A stretch of 61,393 nucleotides of DNA from an uncultured Prevotella sp. GTDB lineage: Bacteria > Bacteroidota > Bacteroidia > Bacteroidales > Bacteroidaceae. Within the stretch, counting starts at the first letter, position 1; every line of letters starts with the position of its first letter. The stretch spans positions 1 to 61,393 of the forward strand of contig CAMUYR010000018.1 in the NCBI GenBank assembly GCA_947164965.1, given 5' to 3'. The position numbers and the translations under genes were made by a program. Below the pieces are notes generated by a model. That model was not told the origin of the DNA. It was given only the letters and a program-made list of their open reading frames with translations, and did no database searches. This document shows, piece after piece, positions 6,107 through 18,830 of this stretch.

Positions 6107-9031
6107 TTAACGTCGTTGGTCGCGATTACCCCATTTCTTGTCGTAGCGTCCTTCGGTATCTTTCTTGCCTCCGAACATATTCAGGCGATAGCGGACGTGG
6201 AGCATAGCATAGCTGTTGATGCTATTGTAGCGGGTATCGCTGCGTCCGCTGGCATTTACCCAGCGTTCGTAGTTCGACTGCTGGCCAAGGAGGTCGTAAA
6301 AGTTCAGGGCGACAATAAGCGACTTGTCGCGAAGAAGCGTCTTTGATACCTGACCATTCCAAAGCAGTTCGTTGGTGTTCGACGACGGGTCGTTGTAGCC
6401 TCGACGACTGCATTCGTGGATGTTGCTGGAAATCTCGAAGTCGTAGGGCAGGCGTACGAGAAACTGTCCACCGTAATTGAACTGCCACGTATTGAGATTG
6501 GCTGTCGGTTGCAATTCATTCCGTGAATGTTGATAGTTGCACCATCCGTCTAGGGTCACTTCGAGCCAGTCGTTGCGATAGCTCAAGCTCAGGCGCTGTG
6601 AGACGTTGATACTGCGCGTCGTATTTTTCTCTGCATCGACCTTTGGTTGAGCAACATAACTTACAAAATTGTTATAGCGTGCACGGGTATCGGTGCCTAC
6701 ATTCCAGTGGGCTGTCGAATCAATGGCAGTGTTGAAGGTGAATCCGCCGTTCATGTTCCAATTGCCATTGATATTCTCGGGCCTCGAGATGCTACCGCCC
6801 GTCTCAAGATTGTAGCGTACAAGGTTCGAGATGGCGTTGCGTATATGGCGATAATTGGCATAAACTACGATGGAGCGTTTGTAGCGTGTGATGTAGTTGT
6901 TATAGTAGAGATTCAGCGTGTTGGTGAACTGCGGCTTTAGTCCGGGATTACCCTGCGTGATATAAAGCGGATTTGAGTCGTCGGTAATGTCGAGCAACTG
7001 GCTGATGTCGGGTTGCTGCGTGTCACCTCTGTATTGTACACGCAACATGCTTTGATCGCTGAAGTTGTAGTGGAAATCAAACGTTGGTGTCAGATTGGTA
7101 ACGTTTCGGATGGTGTCTACATAGATGCCTCGATAGTCCTGAATGTAGTTTGAGTGCTGTGGCTGTACGAGGAAACCGATGTTATAGTCGTATTTCTCCT
7201 CTTTATAACGTAACATCAGGCGTAGGTTGTGGGTGTAGTTCTTATATTCTGAATAGCGGCTGAGCGCGCGGTCAAGGAACGGAGAAAGGGGGTCGTCGGT
7301 GGTTGGGTATTGGGCATCGGGAGCGATGTGGCCAATCCAGGGATCCCAGTCGCGGTATTCGGGTTCAATGCCGGCAAAGGGGTTCACGGGCATATGGCTG
7401 AAGTCGTAGGTCTTGCGGTCGCTCTTGTTCTGGCTGTAACGTAACTCATAACTTCCCTGTAAGTGGGCACCTTTCCACAATGGCTCGCTGTAGGTAACTC
7501 TGGCTACATAGCCGCTGCTGTTGCCTGGCGTATTGTTGTAGCGAGCAGTGAAGTAGGTGGAATCCTGCCCCATCTGGTTTTTCTTCTGAAACAGATGTAC
7601 CTCGTTGTCAGATGCGTTGCGCTGTTCACTACGACCGCCACTGGTCTCTACACGCAGTATGACGTTACGGCCCCTTGCATTCAGCCGTCGAAAGAGTTGC
7701 AGCATCGCCCAGAAGTTACGGTTCTCGCCGTAGGTCAGGCTGGCCTGTTTGTTGTGGTTCACTGCCTTGTCGAGGCTGTTCATCGTGCCAATGCCATCGA
7801 CTGATAGCGGATCGGCAACGTAGAGATAGGGGTCGTCCGAGAATGTGGCACTGGATGATTCGCTGGTGCCGTCGTTCGTTCCAGTATTGCCGTTAGCACG
7901 CATCAGCAGGGTTGTCAGCGTGTCAGGTTTCCACTCCAGGCGCACGTTGCCCCACCAGTTATTGCTGCGCGTGAGACTCTTCGAGTTGTTGTTTGTAAAT
8001 GTGCGATAGTCTTGACTGTAGAAGTCCTCGCGTGCCACCTCGTTCTTATTGTCACCATCGCGGTGGTTCCAACGGAAGTTAGCGTCAATCTTGAGTTTCT
8101 TTCCATCGTCGTAGTTCAGGTTTGTTCCCAGCATTTTACGGGCGTTAAGACCACGACGGTTCCACCAGCCTGCGTTCTCGTCCTTGTTGTTGAGGTTACC
8201 AATGACCATCACGCGTGTCTTGTCGGTGAAACTGCTTCCCATACCGCGCGAGGCGTAGCGGTGATGAGTGCCACCTGCCAAATCGAGGTTCGTCATGTAA
8301 CCGTGATTCATGCCTTTCTTAATGGTGAAGTCAAGCACTGTTTCTTTATTGCCGTCGTCGATGCCGGTGATTCGTGCCTGGTCACTCTGCTGGTCGTAAA
8401 ATTTCACGTTTTGGATGATATTCACAGGCAGGTTCTTCAGTGCCGCCTCTGTGTCGCCGAGCATAAACTCTTTACCGTCGAGCAAAATCTTTTTTACTTG
8501 CTTTCCGTTGATAGTGATGTTGCCGTCCTCATCGACCTCCGCGCCAGGCATGCGTTTGATGAGTTCCTCGATGGGTGAACCCTCAGGCGTGCGGTAGGCA
8601 TCGGGGTTGTATACAAGCGTATCTTTCTTGGCAATAACCTGAGCAGCACGGCCCGTTACCACCGTTTCTTTCAGCATGACGGCGTCCGACGACATAATCA
8701 GCGCGCCAAGTTCCTGGTTCTGGTTTCTTCGCAACGTTACCTCGCGCTCAATAGTCTGGAAGCCGACGGAGGTGATTTTCAACTTGTATGTCCCGTTCGA
8801 CGGAGCTTGAACAATGAAGATGCCCTTGTCGTCGCTCACCGTCCCGCCGACAAAAGTACTATCAGTTGTCGTGAATAGTTGCACCGTGGCCTGCATCATT
8901 GGTTCGCGGAATTCTGCATCCAACAATTGCCCGCTGATAGTCAGCCAACGGTTGTAATCCTGCGCTGACGCATCGTGCATGCCGAAGCACAGCGTCATGG
9001 CTAAAAATAATATCGATAAAGTCTTCTTCAT
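6107..9031 (-). CDS. TonB-dependent receptor, outer membrane beta-barrel family
   Basis: The protein has 974 residues. A signal peptide ends near ASAQ (residue 24). A carboxypeptidase-regulatory-like domain (about 30-115, with TISGQLLDAEF and ITSVGFQTIERE) comes next, then a plug-like region (ETVVTGRAA, SPIEELIKRMPGAEVDEDG) and a long C-terminal barrel rich in aromatic beta-strands. It lacks a neighbouring SusD-like gene, so it is not a standard SusC/D pair. It would sit in the outer membrane and import an unknown ligand, or act as a surface protein. It follows the Gfo/Idh gene after 8 nt and probably shares its transcript. Ligand cannot be deduced. Confidence 0.9.
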   Translation of the reverse strand: MKKTLSILFLAMTLCFGMHDASAQDYNRWLTISGQLLDAEFREPMMQATVQLFTTTDSTFVGGTVSDDKGIFIVQAPSNGTYKLKITSVGFQTIEREVTLRRNQNQELGALIMSSDAVMLKETVVTGRAAQVIAKKDTLVYNPDAYRTPEGSPIEELIKRMPGAEVDEDGNITINGKQVKKILLDGKEFMLGDTEAALKNLPVNIIQNVKFYDQQSDQARITGIDDGNKETVLDFTIKKGMNHGYMTNLDLAGGTHHRYASRGMGSSFTDKTRVMVIGNLNNKDENAGWWNRRGLNARKMLGTNLNYDDGKKLKIDANFRWNHRDGDNKNEVAREDFYSQDYRTFTNNNSKSLTRSNNWWGNVRLEWKPDTLTTLLMRANGNTGTNDGTSESSSATFSDDPYLYVADPLSVDGIGTMNSLDKAVNHNKQASLTYGENRNFWAMLQLFRRLNARGRNVILRVETSGGRSEQRNASDNEVHLFQKKNQMGQDSTYFTARYNNTPGNSSGYVARVTYSEPLWKGAHLQGSYELRYSQNKSDRKTYDFSHMPVNPFAGIEPEYRDWDPWIGHIAPDAQYPTTDDPLSPFLDRALSRYSEYKNYTHNLRLMLRYKEEKYDYNIGFLVQPQHSNYIQDYRGIYVDTIRNVTNLTPTFDFHYNFSDQSMLRVQYRGDTQQPDISQLLDITDDSNPLYITQGNPGLKPQFTNTLNLYYNNYITRYKRSIVVYANYRHIRNAISNLVRYNLETGGSISRPENINGNWNMNGGFTFNTAIDSTAHWNVGTDTRARYNNFVSYVAQPKVDAEKNTTRSINVSQRLSLSYRNDWLEVTLDGWCNYQHSRNELQPTANLNTWQFNYGGQFLVRLPYDFEISSNIHECSRRGYNDPSSNTNELLWNGQVSKTLLRDKSLIVALNFYDLLGQQSNYERWVNASGRSDTRYNSINSYAMLHVRYRLNMFGGKKDTEGRYDKKWGNRDQRR

Positions 9032-9039
9032 TTAATGTT

Positions 9040-10032
9040 TTAATTGTCATCCATCGGATAGTGTACTCCCCATTTTTGTCGGAGGCTATCCATGATTTGC
9101 ATAATATAGAGGGTTTCGTCGTGTGGCATTTCACGAGGCTCAAAAAGACCTTCCATCAGGGCTTCACGGCAAGCCAGGAACTGATATTCGTAGCCTGTAA
9201 TCTGTTGGGGCACATGGATGGTGTCGATGTATGTTCTATTGGGGCCGTTGACGGTAATCTTTTGTGGGTTGTTGATGTTGTCGATAATCAGGTTGCCCTC
9301 CGTTCCGGCAATAACGCCGATGTTGTCACCCACGCAGGCTGCACTCGACTGAAGGTTGCACAGCATACCGCCTTCGAGTACCAGCGTGATGGCGTTAGTC
9401 AGATCCATACCTGTCTTCGACTTCACGCATTGACTCTCTATATTAATAATGTTCGAAGGGAAGAACATCCGCACGAAGTTCAGTGCATAGACACCCAGGT
9501 CGAGCAGCGCACCGCCACAAAGGTCAGGACGCATGATGCGGGGTTTGTCACCCATCGAGTAGCCTAAGGTGGCTGTGACGAGGCGTGGCGTGCCGATGCG
9601 TCCGCTACTGACCAGATTTTGAACAATGTCGACAGCAGGCTGATAGCGTGTCCAGATAGCTTCCGCGAGGAACACTCGTCTTTCATGGGCTATGGTCAGT
9701 ATTCTCTCCGCCTGCCGGGCATTCGCCATAAAAGCCTTCTCTACCAGACATGGCTTACCTGCTAAGAGAGCCTCCCGTGTCACATCGTAGTGGTGTGAGT
9801 GGGGCGTACCAATATAGATGAGGTCGATCTCAGGGTCGGCTATCAGTTCGCCATACGAACCATATGCTTTCGTAATGTTCCACTGCTTGGCAAAAGCCTC
9901 TGCCTTTTCCAATGTCCGTGACCCTACGGCGTATGCCTCGCATTCCGTAAGTCCGTTAAGTGTGATGGCTGCCTTCTCGGCAATCCATCCTGTGCCGATA
10001 ATGCCGACACGCAATATACCATTCTGTATCAT
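9040..10032 (-). CDS. Gfo/Idh/MocA family oxidoreductase
   Basis: The 330-residue protein has the N-terminal Rossmann motif (VGIIGTGWIAEKA) and the family lysine in the VEKAF segment near residue 97. It has a C-terminal alpha/beta substrate domain with GGALLDLGVY. Members oxidise or isomerise sugars, inositols and related polyols with NAD(P). A gap of 11 nt from the aldo/keto reductase and 8 nt to the receptor indicates one operon. With the nearby glycoside hydrolases it may handle a released sugar, but this is context only. Confidence 0.92.
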   Translation of the reverse strand: MIQNGILRVGIIGTGWIAEKAAITLNGLTECEAYAVGSRTLEKAEAFAKQWNITKAYGSYGELIADPEIDLIYIGTPHSHHYDVTREALLAGKPCLVEKAFMANARQAERILTIAHERRVFLAEAIWTRYQPAVDIVQNLVSSGRIGTPRLVTATLGYSMGDKPRIMRPDLCGGALLDLGVYALNFVRMFFPSNIINIESQCVKSKTGMDLTNAITLVLEGGMLCNLQSSAACVGDNIGVIAGTEGNLIIDNINNPQKITVNGPNRTYIDTIHVPQQITGYEYQFLACREALMEGLFEPREMPHDETLYIMQIMDSLRQKWGVHYPMDDN

Positions 10033-10043
10033 AGTTACTTTAC

Positions 10044-11402
10044 TTATTTCTTGTTATGTCTCAATAGACTGACAATACGTCCCATCTGGTTGGGGATGCG
10101 AATCTGCTGCGGACACTTCGGCAAGCAGGCTTCACAGTCGACACACTGGTTGGCTCGACTCTCAGCAGGAATTGCCTCACGATAGTCGGTCATAAACCGC
10201 TGCTGACGCTCTGCATAGTCGGAAGCCGTGGGTTCGGGCAAGGGCAATAGGTGATTGTTGACGGCCTCGTTGTAGAAACTGAAATTGCCAGGGATATCCA
10301 CACCATAGGGGCAGGGCATGCAGTAAGCGCAGGTGGTGCAAGGAATGGTGGGGAAACCCGCCATCTGGTCGGCGATATTGGCCAACAATTTGTTTTCAGC
10401 CTCTGTACATGACTCGAGGGGAGAGAAGGTGGTCACATTGTCAACCAGGTGCTCCATCTGGTTCATGCCACTCAGCGTGGTTAGCACGTTCGGATAGGAC
10501 CCCACCCAACGGAAGGCCCAGCGGGCGGTGCTGTCTTCGGGACGCACAGCCTTCAACTGGTCTGCCAACTCGCTGGCCATCCTGCCAAAGGCGCCACCTC
10601 GCAGGGGCTCCATGATGACAGCCTGAACACCCGTCTTCTCCAGCTTTCCATACAGATATTCTGCGTCGGCATCATGTCGGCGTCCTTGTTTCAGCGACGC
10701 ATGACGCCAGTCGAGGAAATTCATCTGAATCTGTACGAAGTCCCAGTGGTATTCCTCCTGACGGTACAGCATCCAGTCGAAGTCGCGCACATCACCATGA
10801 TACGAGAATCCCAGATGCTTGATGCGTCCAGCTTCACGTTCCTTCAGCAGGAAATCGAGAATGCCATTGTCCAGGAAGCGGCCCTTCAACGACTCCATAC
10901 CTCCACCGATGCTATGCAACAGGTAGTAGTCGATGTAGTCGACTTTTAGACGCTCGAACGACTGTTCGTACATCCGCTTCGAATCATCGTAGCTCCACAG
11001 ACGGCGGTTCTGGTTCGACATCTTCGTAGCCACATGATACGTCTCTCTGGGGAATCGGCTCAAGCTATTGCCCGTCAATACTTCCGAACGACCTCCCATG
11101 TACATTGGTGCCGTATCGAAATAGTTCACACCGTGGGCGATGGCATAGTCCACCAGTTCGTCCACCTGCTCCTGACCGTCAGGCAGGCGCATCATGCCGA
11201 ATCCCAGCAGCGAGATGCGCTCGCCCGAGCCGTGCTGTACGCGGTAGGTCATACGATTGTCATCAGCGGGTGTGACTGCGGGTTTCTTTTCGCCAGCCCA
11301 TGCTTTCAACGGTTCCAGAGCCATTGCAGCCACAGCTCCGCCTGCCGTGATACCCAGTCGCTTCAGGAAATATCTCCTGTCCATGTTCGTCGTCTTTTTC
11401 AT
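10044..11402 (-). CDS. Twin-arginine aldo/keto reductase with C-terminal ferredoxin-like domain
   Basis: The protein has 452 residues. The N-terminus has a twin-arginine-like signal (DRRYFLKRLG followed by a hydrophobic stretch ending KAWA, about residue 36). The centre is an aldo/keto reductase barrel: DTAPMYMGG, KMSNQNRR, and DYYLLHSIGG with the catalytic His. The C-terminus has two cysteine clusters, CTTCAYCMPCPYGVDIPG and CVDCEACLPKC, typical of 4Fe-4S-containing AKRs. Tat export of a folded, cofactor-loaded enzyme makes sense. The donor for a periplasmic reductase is unknown. It sits between GH9 and Gfo/Idh genes. Confidence 0.9.
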   Translation of the reverse strand: MKKTTNMDRRYFLKRLGITAGGAVAAMALEPLKAWAGEKKPAVTPADDNRMTYRVQHGSGERISLLGFGMMRLPDGQEQVDELVDYAIAHGVNYFDTAPMYMGGRSEVLTGNSLSRFPRETYHVATKMSNQNRRLWSYDDSKRMYEQSFERLKVDYIDYYLLHSIGGGMESLKGRFLDNGILDFLLKEREAGRIKHLGFSYHGDVRDFDWMLYRQEEYHWDFVQIQMNFLDWRHASLKQGRRHDADAEYLYGKLEKTGVQAVIMEPLRGGAFGRMASELADQLKAVRPEDSTARWAFRWVGSYPNVLTTLSGMNQMEHLVDNVTTFSPLESCTEAENKLLANIADQMAGFPTIPCTTCAYCMPCPYGVDIPGNFSFYNEAVNNHLLPLPEPTASDYAERQQRFMTDYREAIPAESRANQCVDCEACLPKCPQQIRIPNQMGRIVSLLRHNKK

Positions 11403-11440
11403 ATCAACCCTCCTTGAACTAATAATTTCTTCATATTCTA

Positions 11441-13972
11441 CTATAACAATTTTTGTGCAGCTAATACCAGGAACATGTAGTGTGAGGAACCGCCGCCGAG
11501 AACGTATTCCGTCTGCTGCCAGAGGAAAGGGAATTCCAGCAGTTCAGGAAAGTTAGGGCGGATGAGGGCGGTGCCTGAGACGACGCCACCAGGTATGTAT
11601 GACCAGTCGGCACGGTTCAAGCCGTATGCCACAGTCGCTGACTTGGCTCCTACGCCTGAAGCAAAGGATGCAGCGTTGCTGCCAGGATGACAACCGAGAA
11701 TGAAATCGAGTGCACTATAGACGATGTCAGCAGGGAAGATGTCTGAATAGGCATTGGTCAGAAAGTAATACTCGAAGCCGAAACGCTGAATGTCCCAACC
11801 GGCTCCCCAGATGCTGGGACGGTATGGAACGCCGTAAGGTGTCTCGGCTGCTTCTTTCTGTAATGTTGTTCGATAGCCGGCAAGCGCGTTGCGGAAGGCG
11901 GTGACAAACTGTCGGACCTTCTTGTCTTTACGGGCCTCGAGGCGTTTGGCTATGCGAGCCATAAACCAGCCTGTTCTTCCGATGTTTTTAGTAATCACTT
12001 CCTGCTGACTGAGGATAAAGTCGAGATATGCTGTATCGTCAGTTGTGAGGAAGAGTTCGACTGCGGTCTGAAGCTTCATGCCAACCAGAAATCCGCTGGT
12101 CGGCGTTTGCTGATAAATATCCGCTGCAATCTGCTCACACTCCTTGCTGAGTTCATCGTTGAACCCTCGCAGCACACGAGCTGCGCCAGCCAACTGGGCA
12201 GCAGTAGAGAGTGCACGCATGGAGTTGTCCTCAGTGAAGATCCAACGGTCGTCGGCATTGCCGGAGATTCCGTCGGTCATCGCTGCGGCATCGCCCAGCA
12301 TCGCATATTGGCGCAGACTGTTACAGATGATGCCGCGATAGAGTCTACCAAGCGACTGATATGAGCGGACGACGGTCAAAACACCATTCTCCACCTGTTG
12401 CAGAATATCGTTCTTGCCATCAGGCTCATGGATCTCCACCCGATGTCGTTGGTGGTCGATAGCCGTTACGTCGATGTTTGGATGGAACTGCTCGTAGGCG
12501 AGGGCAAGGATATAGGCTTCGCTAGCCTGCGACTCGATGCGCAGGTCGAAATCGCCTGCATCGTGCCAGCCTCCAATATTAACACCTGGTACCTTCTCAC
12601 CCTCAGCATACTTCGATAGTCCTGGCTGTTGGACATAGCCGTCAATATGGTTGCCCATTTGGGCCATCAGTGCATCATCCATGTGACAGGCATCGTGCCA
12701 GATGCGGTATTTCTCCGACACGCGCATGTGACACATCTGTACCGGCAGGAAATACTCGACGACAGGCTGCCAGACACCACGGTCGTAAACATCGTCGGCA
12801 ATACGGAACACACTGGAACGGCTGCTTCCGTAGCACACCTGATAGAGCCCAGGCGTGGTGACGTAAGAGAAATCGGCAGTGAGATAACGATAGCGCAGGA
12901 AATTCCCCCACACTTTGGGCGTAATCGTACATGCAACGGTTTCTCCATCGCCGTCGATGCGTAGCAGTTGAACATTTCCTAAAGCGGTCTCACGCTGATC
13001 AGTCTCAATGACAATATGTTTCTGCTGTTTGGGTTGATAACCAATCTGTGAGGTCTGTATGACAGGCTGATAACGCCATTGCTGGTCCACCTCAGGGGTA
13101 ATCAACCAACGTACAGCGCCTTTTGTCACACCCCTGGCAATCTCGCTGCGAAGCACAAACCAACCGTTGTTGTGGTTCATTCGTCCGTCATAGAGCTTTA
13201 GTGGCTCGGCGAATGATTCTACGGTCAGTTTCTGACTCTTGTCATCGGGACGCGAGGTGAACTTACGGCCTTCTGCGTATGGGGCGCTGATGATGTCGTC
13301 GGCTCGGAGCGGACTATATCCTATACCGTCTAGTTGATGGAGGTCAGCCTTCAGACCTTTATTCGCAAAATAGTCGCCATCATGACCGCGATTAGTCGGG
13401 ACTTGCAACAGTGGAGAGTTGGGCTGCTGAGGATAGATGCCGCTTTGACTATCCATCACCCAGGGTTTTCCAAACAGATAGCCAGGGAAGAACTCGAAGT
13501 TGAAGCCCACCTTGCCCAACAGGAAGTCTGGCACGGGTTTGTCAATATCGACAGTCACGGCGATGCCTCGTCCTTGTGGCTCAATGGTCACAGTATAAGT
13601 GAAGGCATAGTCTGGATAGACCATTGGGTTGAACCCCGTCAGGTGGCGCGATGAGTCTGGATAGCAGAGCGTTGTCACAATGCGGTTGCCCTCTACTTTG
13701 CGGTTCAACTGTTTGGGCACGGGCTGCCACTGGCCGGGTGTCGCTTCCAAGCGAATGTCCCCGTTGGTAGCGATACGCTGACCATTCATGATGACACAGA
13801 CGCCCCCTTGGTGTCCCTCGGGATAGAAATCGCTAAAGGCCATCACGTCAGTACCGCCGGCATTGAAATAGCCTGCATCGTTCATCCGGAAAGTCTGCGC
13901 CTGTGCCGTAACGGGTGAGACGACCAAAGTTACCCACAGGATCAGTACTTTTAATACCCAACGTTTGTTCAT
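11441..13972 (-). CDS. Glycoside hydrolase family 9 (endoglucanase/glucanase-like), copy A
   Basis: The protein has 843 residues with a signal peptide ending near AQAQ (26). Residues ~30-300 are an N-terminal beta-rich domain shared with the other GH9 at 16280-18775. A CelD-type Ig-like domain (TSQIGYQPKQ, about 305-395) leads into the (alpha/alpha)6 catalytic domain. The catalytic base motif DAGD is at 471-474, in GGWHDAGDFDLR. The C-terminal acid is probably Glu822, in QQTEYVLGGG. GH9 enzymes invert beta-1,4-glucan linkages. The enzyme is probably periplasmic or surface, since no lipobox is seen. It directly follows the xylanase-esterase gene (24 nt), suggesting a joint role on plant cell wall polymers. 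Confidence 0.9.
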   Translation of the reverse strand: MNKRWVLKVLILWVTLVVSPVTAQAQTFRMNDAGYFNAGGTDVMAFSDFYPEGHQGGVCVIMNGQRIATNGDIRLEATPGQWQPVPKQLNRKVEGNRIVTTLCYPDSSRHLTGFNPMVYPDYAFTYTVTIEPQGRGIAVTVDIDKPVPDFLLGKVGFNFEFFPGYLFGKPWVMDSQSGIYPQQPNSPLLQVPTNRGHDGDYFANKGLKADLHQLDGIGYSPLRADDIISAPYAEGRKFTSRPDDKSQKLTVESFAEPLKLYDGRMNHNNGWFVLRSEIARGVTKGAVRWLITPEVDQQWRYQPVIQTSQIGYQPKQQKHIVIETDQRETALGNVQLLRIDGDGETVACTITPKVWGNFLRYRYLTADFSYVTTPGLYQVCYGSSRSSVFRIADDVYDRGVWQPVVEYFLPVQMCHMRVSEKYRIWHDACHMDDALMAQMGNHIDGYVQQPGLSKYAEGEKVPGVNIGGWHDAGDFDLRIESQASEAYILALAYEQFHPNIDVTAIDHQRHRVEIHEPDGKNDILQQVENGVLTVVRSYQSLGRLYRGIICNSLRQYAMLGDAAAMTDGISGNADDRWIFTEDNSMRALSTAAQLAGAARVLRGFNDELSKECEQIAADIYQQTPTSGFLVGMKLQTAVELFLTTDDTAYLDFILSQQEVITKNIGRTGWFMARIAKRLEARKDKKVRQFVTAFRNALAGYRTTLQKEAAETPYGVPYRPSIWGAGWDIQRFGFEYYFLTNAYSDIFPADIVYSALDFILGCHPGSNAASFASGVGAKSATVAYGLNRADWSYIPGGVVSGTALIRPNFPELLEFPFLWQQTEYVLGGGSSHYMFLVLAAQKLL

Positions 13973-13996
13973 AATCTTTCTTTTTATTTTTTTGTC

Positions 13997-16267
<2,271 letters not shown>

Positions 16268-16279
16268 TTATTTACCTTT

Positions 16280-18775
16280 TTACTTTTTTATAATGTCTTT
16301 AAGCGACGAGCCGAAGATGATGTACTGCGTATTGCCGGCGATGGTGCCCTCGTTCTGTCCCCACAGGAAGGGCCAGTCGTCGTAGTTCTCAAAGTGGTCA
16401 GGCTTACGGAACAGTAGACCGGGGGCGACGTTACCAGGAATGAACGAGAAGTCGGCACGGTTGTTGCCATAGAACACTTGCTTCGGACGGGTTGCACCAA
16501 CCACGGCGACAAACGAATAATTGTGGTAAGGATGACAGCCGTAGAGCCAGTTAGCCACACGATAGATTTCGTCCTTGCTGACGATATCGGGATAGTAGAG
16601 GTGGGCGCAGTTGACAGTGATGCCGAAGTTCAGCACGGCATTTACTCCCGCCCAGTTGCCTAGTCCGATAGGCACTCCGTATGGATTCTGCTTGTCGAAC
16701 GAACGGATGTATTCAGCATATTGCTGAACGGCAGGACGCAGCTTCTCTTTATAGGCGGCATCCTTCATGGGAATGCTGTCGAGTATCGTCTGCAGATTAC
16801 GCGCAACATTCCTATAATTTCCGTCGCCTGTACCCGTCAACCAGTCGTTGTCGGCTTCGGCCTGTCTGTCGCGCCGACGTGGGTTCTTGGCTATCAACTC
16901 CTTTGCCTCCTTATTCAAACGGTCAGCCTGCTTTTGCACCCTGTCAGCCAGTTTGTCGTTGTAGCCACGAAGTACACGAGCAGCCGATGTGAATACACCT
17001 GCCGCCTGCAAGTCGAGTCGCGGGTTGCGGGTGGTGAAAGCCCACATGTCGTCGGGCGTACCGCTGCGCTTGCCGTCGGCGCTCACCTCGTAGGGCTTCA
17101 GTGATGGGTCGTAGTGCAGACCGTCGGTAATCGATGCAGCATCGCCCAGGTGGTGGTAGTTGTCGAGTACGGAGTTCGACAGTGTCGAGGCCATGTGTCC
17201 TATCTGTTCTGCCTGTGCCACGAGGTTCAGAATGCCGTGTTCGATGAACTGCAGAATGTCGGGTACGCCGTCAGGCCTGTGCAACTCCACATAACGCTGT
17301 TCTTGGCTGACGAAGGTCTCATCGCGCTGAGGTTTGAAGAGCTCCCAGGCACGGATGAGGTTCTGCACCACGTTGATGTTTGAACTTGTCTCGATGTCGA
17401 AGTCGCCGGCATCGAAGAATCCGCCGATGTTCAGGCTAGGTATCAGTTCCAGCGGCTTGTACTTCGTGTCGGTTGTACCCTGCGTGTGTAAGTCGAAGTG
17501 GTCGCTCGGCGGTGCCTGCAGGTAGCCCTCCTTGAACGGTTCTCCGTGCCACGTGCGGTAACCTTCGGTGACGTACATGTGGTTCATGTGAATGGGCACC
17601 CATATATCGGTAGTTGCGTCGGTAATTTTGTCATAAACATGATCGTCAATCAGAAAATTGTTAGTTTTGGTGTTGCCATACTGAATGAAGTAGATGCCTG
17701 GCTGTCTGACCGACGAAAAGTCGAACTTTACATAATTATATTTATAATATGGGCCCCATTCCTGAATATTGCCCTTGAAGGCCTGTTCCGTCGTACCGTC
17801 GTCCTTGATGCGCATCAGCGAGGCTGTGGCGTGAGTCTTGTCTTGTTTGTCTAATTCGATGACGGCCACCTTTGGCTGTTCGGGAGTGTAGCCTATCTGC
17901 GAGAATCCGATGTTCGGCTCACGAATCCACCCAGGAATGGCATGAGGCTCCACGGTCCACGTGACGACCTTACCCGTCTTACCCTTCGGCAGCACGCTGC
18001 GCAACACAAACCAGCCATTTTGTGCCAGCATACGTCCGTCGTACAGTTCCAGCTCAGCATCATCGCTACTGATGCGAATCATGCGCTCTGGGGATTCCGT
18101 AGCCATTGTGATGCTATGGCCTGTCTCGATGGGGCAAGGGTCTACGAATTGCTCGGTACCACGATCGTCGTAAGTCTTGAAACCCTTAAACTGACGGGGC
18201 TTCTCGTTGTTCGGACGAGTGACGGTCTGACTGGTGGCATAGCGTGGGAATCGGTTCAGACGACCGTCCATCGTAAACGTCTTCAGCCAGTATTGCGATG
18301 GCAAAAATTCCAGATTGAAGCCAGCTTCACCAGCCAATTTCTCGGGTACAGGTTTGTCGAGCCATACAGCAATCTCGACGGCCTTGCCTTTTGCTGTTAC
18401 CACAACACGACTATCGAAATCCTCATTAAAACCAGCAGTAGCACCACCCAAAGCAGTGGCATCGTAGCGCATCGTTACTTCGATGCTTCCTTTCTCATGG
18501 TCTACCTTACGATTTGTCATCTTTGGTACCAAATCCCACTGTTCTGGTGTCTTGTTCAGTCGGACGGCGCCGCCCTGAATGGTGCGTACACCGTGGTGGA
18601 TGATCTCGATGCCCGAGTTCTTCTCGTCATTGAATCCACCGTTGAAACTGTTGCTGAACACCAGCACGTTCACACCCTGACGCTCGAAATATTCAAGGTC
18701 GTTCAGTTTTAGATCCTGTGCCATCAACGAAGCACAGCATACAAGGAAAATGGTAGTTGATAATAATCTCTTCAT
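16280..18775 (-). CDS. Glycoside hydrolase family 9, copy B
   Basis: The 831-residue secreted protein has a signal peptide ending SLMAQ (20). The same N-terminal beta-rich module as the other GH9 covers ~22-285, and both contain KPVPEKL/KPVPDFL and a YDGRM...NGWFVLRS stretch. The Ig-like CelD_N domain starts at FSQIGYTPEQ (~291). The catalytic motif DAGD is at 455-458 (GGFFDAGDFDIE), and the probable acid is Glu809 in WGQNEGT. The catalytic domain carries a charged insert near RRRDRQAEADNDW. It is transcribed after the LytS/LytTR pair and before the GH10-CE1 gene. Precise specificity (cellulose, mixed-linkage glucan, xyloglucan) is unknown. Confidence 0.9.
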   Translation of the reverse strand: MKRLLSTTIFLVCCASLMAQDLKLNDLEYFERQGVNVLVFSNSFNGGFNDEKNSGIEIIHHGVRTIQGGAVRLNKTPEQWDLVPKMTNRKVDHEKGSIEVTMRYDATALGGATAGFNEDFDSRVVVTAKGKAVEIAVWLDKPVPEKLAGEAGFNLEFLPSQYWLKTFTMDGRLNRFPRYATSQTVTRPNNEKPRQFKGFKTYDDRGTEQFVDPCPIETGHSITMATESPERMIRISSDDAELELYDGRMLAQNGWFVLRSVLPKGKTGKVVTWTVEPHAIPGWIREPNIGFSQIGYTPEQPKVAVIELDKQDKTHATASLMRIKDDGTTEQAFKGNIQEWGPYYKYNYVKFDFSSVRQPGIYFIQYGNTKTNNFLIDDHVYDKITDATTDIWVPIHMNHMYVTEGYRTWHGEPFKEGYLQAPPSDHFDLHTQGTTDTKYKPLELIPSLNIGGFFDAGDFDIETSSNINVVQNLIRAWELFKPQRDETFVSQEQRYVELHRPDGVPDILQFIEHGILNLVAQAEQIGHMASTLSNSVLDNYHHLGDAASITDGLHYDPSLKPYEVSADGKRSGTPDDMWAFTTRNPRLDLQAAGVFTSAARVLRGYNDKLADRVQKQADRLNKEAKELIAKNPRRRDRQAEADNDWLTGTGDGNYRNVARNLQTILDSIPMKDAAYKEKLRPAVQQYAEYIRSFDKQNPYGVPIGLGNWAGVNAVLNFGITVNCAHLYYPDIVSKDEIYRVANWLYGCHPYHNYSFVAVVGATRPKQVFYGNNRADFSFIPGNVAPGLLFRKPDHFENYDDWPFLWGQNEGTIAGNTQYIIFGSSLKDIIKK

Positions 18776-18787
18776 ATTTTATTTTAC

Positions 18788-18830
18788 TGCGGTAGCAAAT
18801 TATTCACTCTTCACTTTTCACTCTTCACTT
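18788..18830 (-). repeat. Heptamer tract plus 14-bp conserved tail between response regulator and GH9
   Basis: On the minus strand, four perfect 7-mers alternate (AAGTGAA, GAGTGAA, twice) at 18830-18803. They begin at the response-regulator stop codon. The 14-mer AATTTGCTACCGCA follows at 18801-18788. The same arrangement recurs at 39910-39945. Confidence 0.8.
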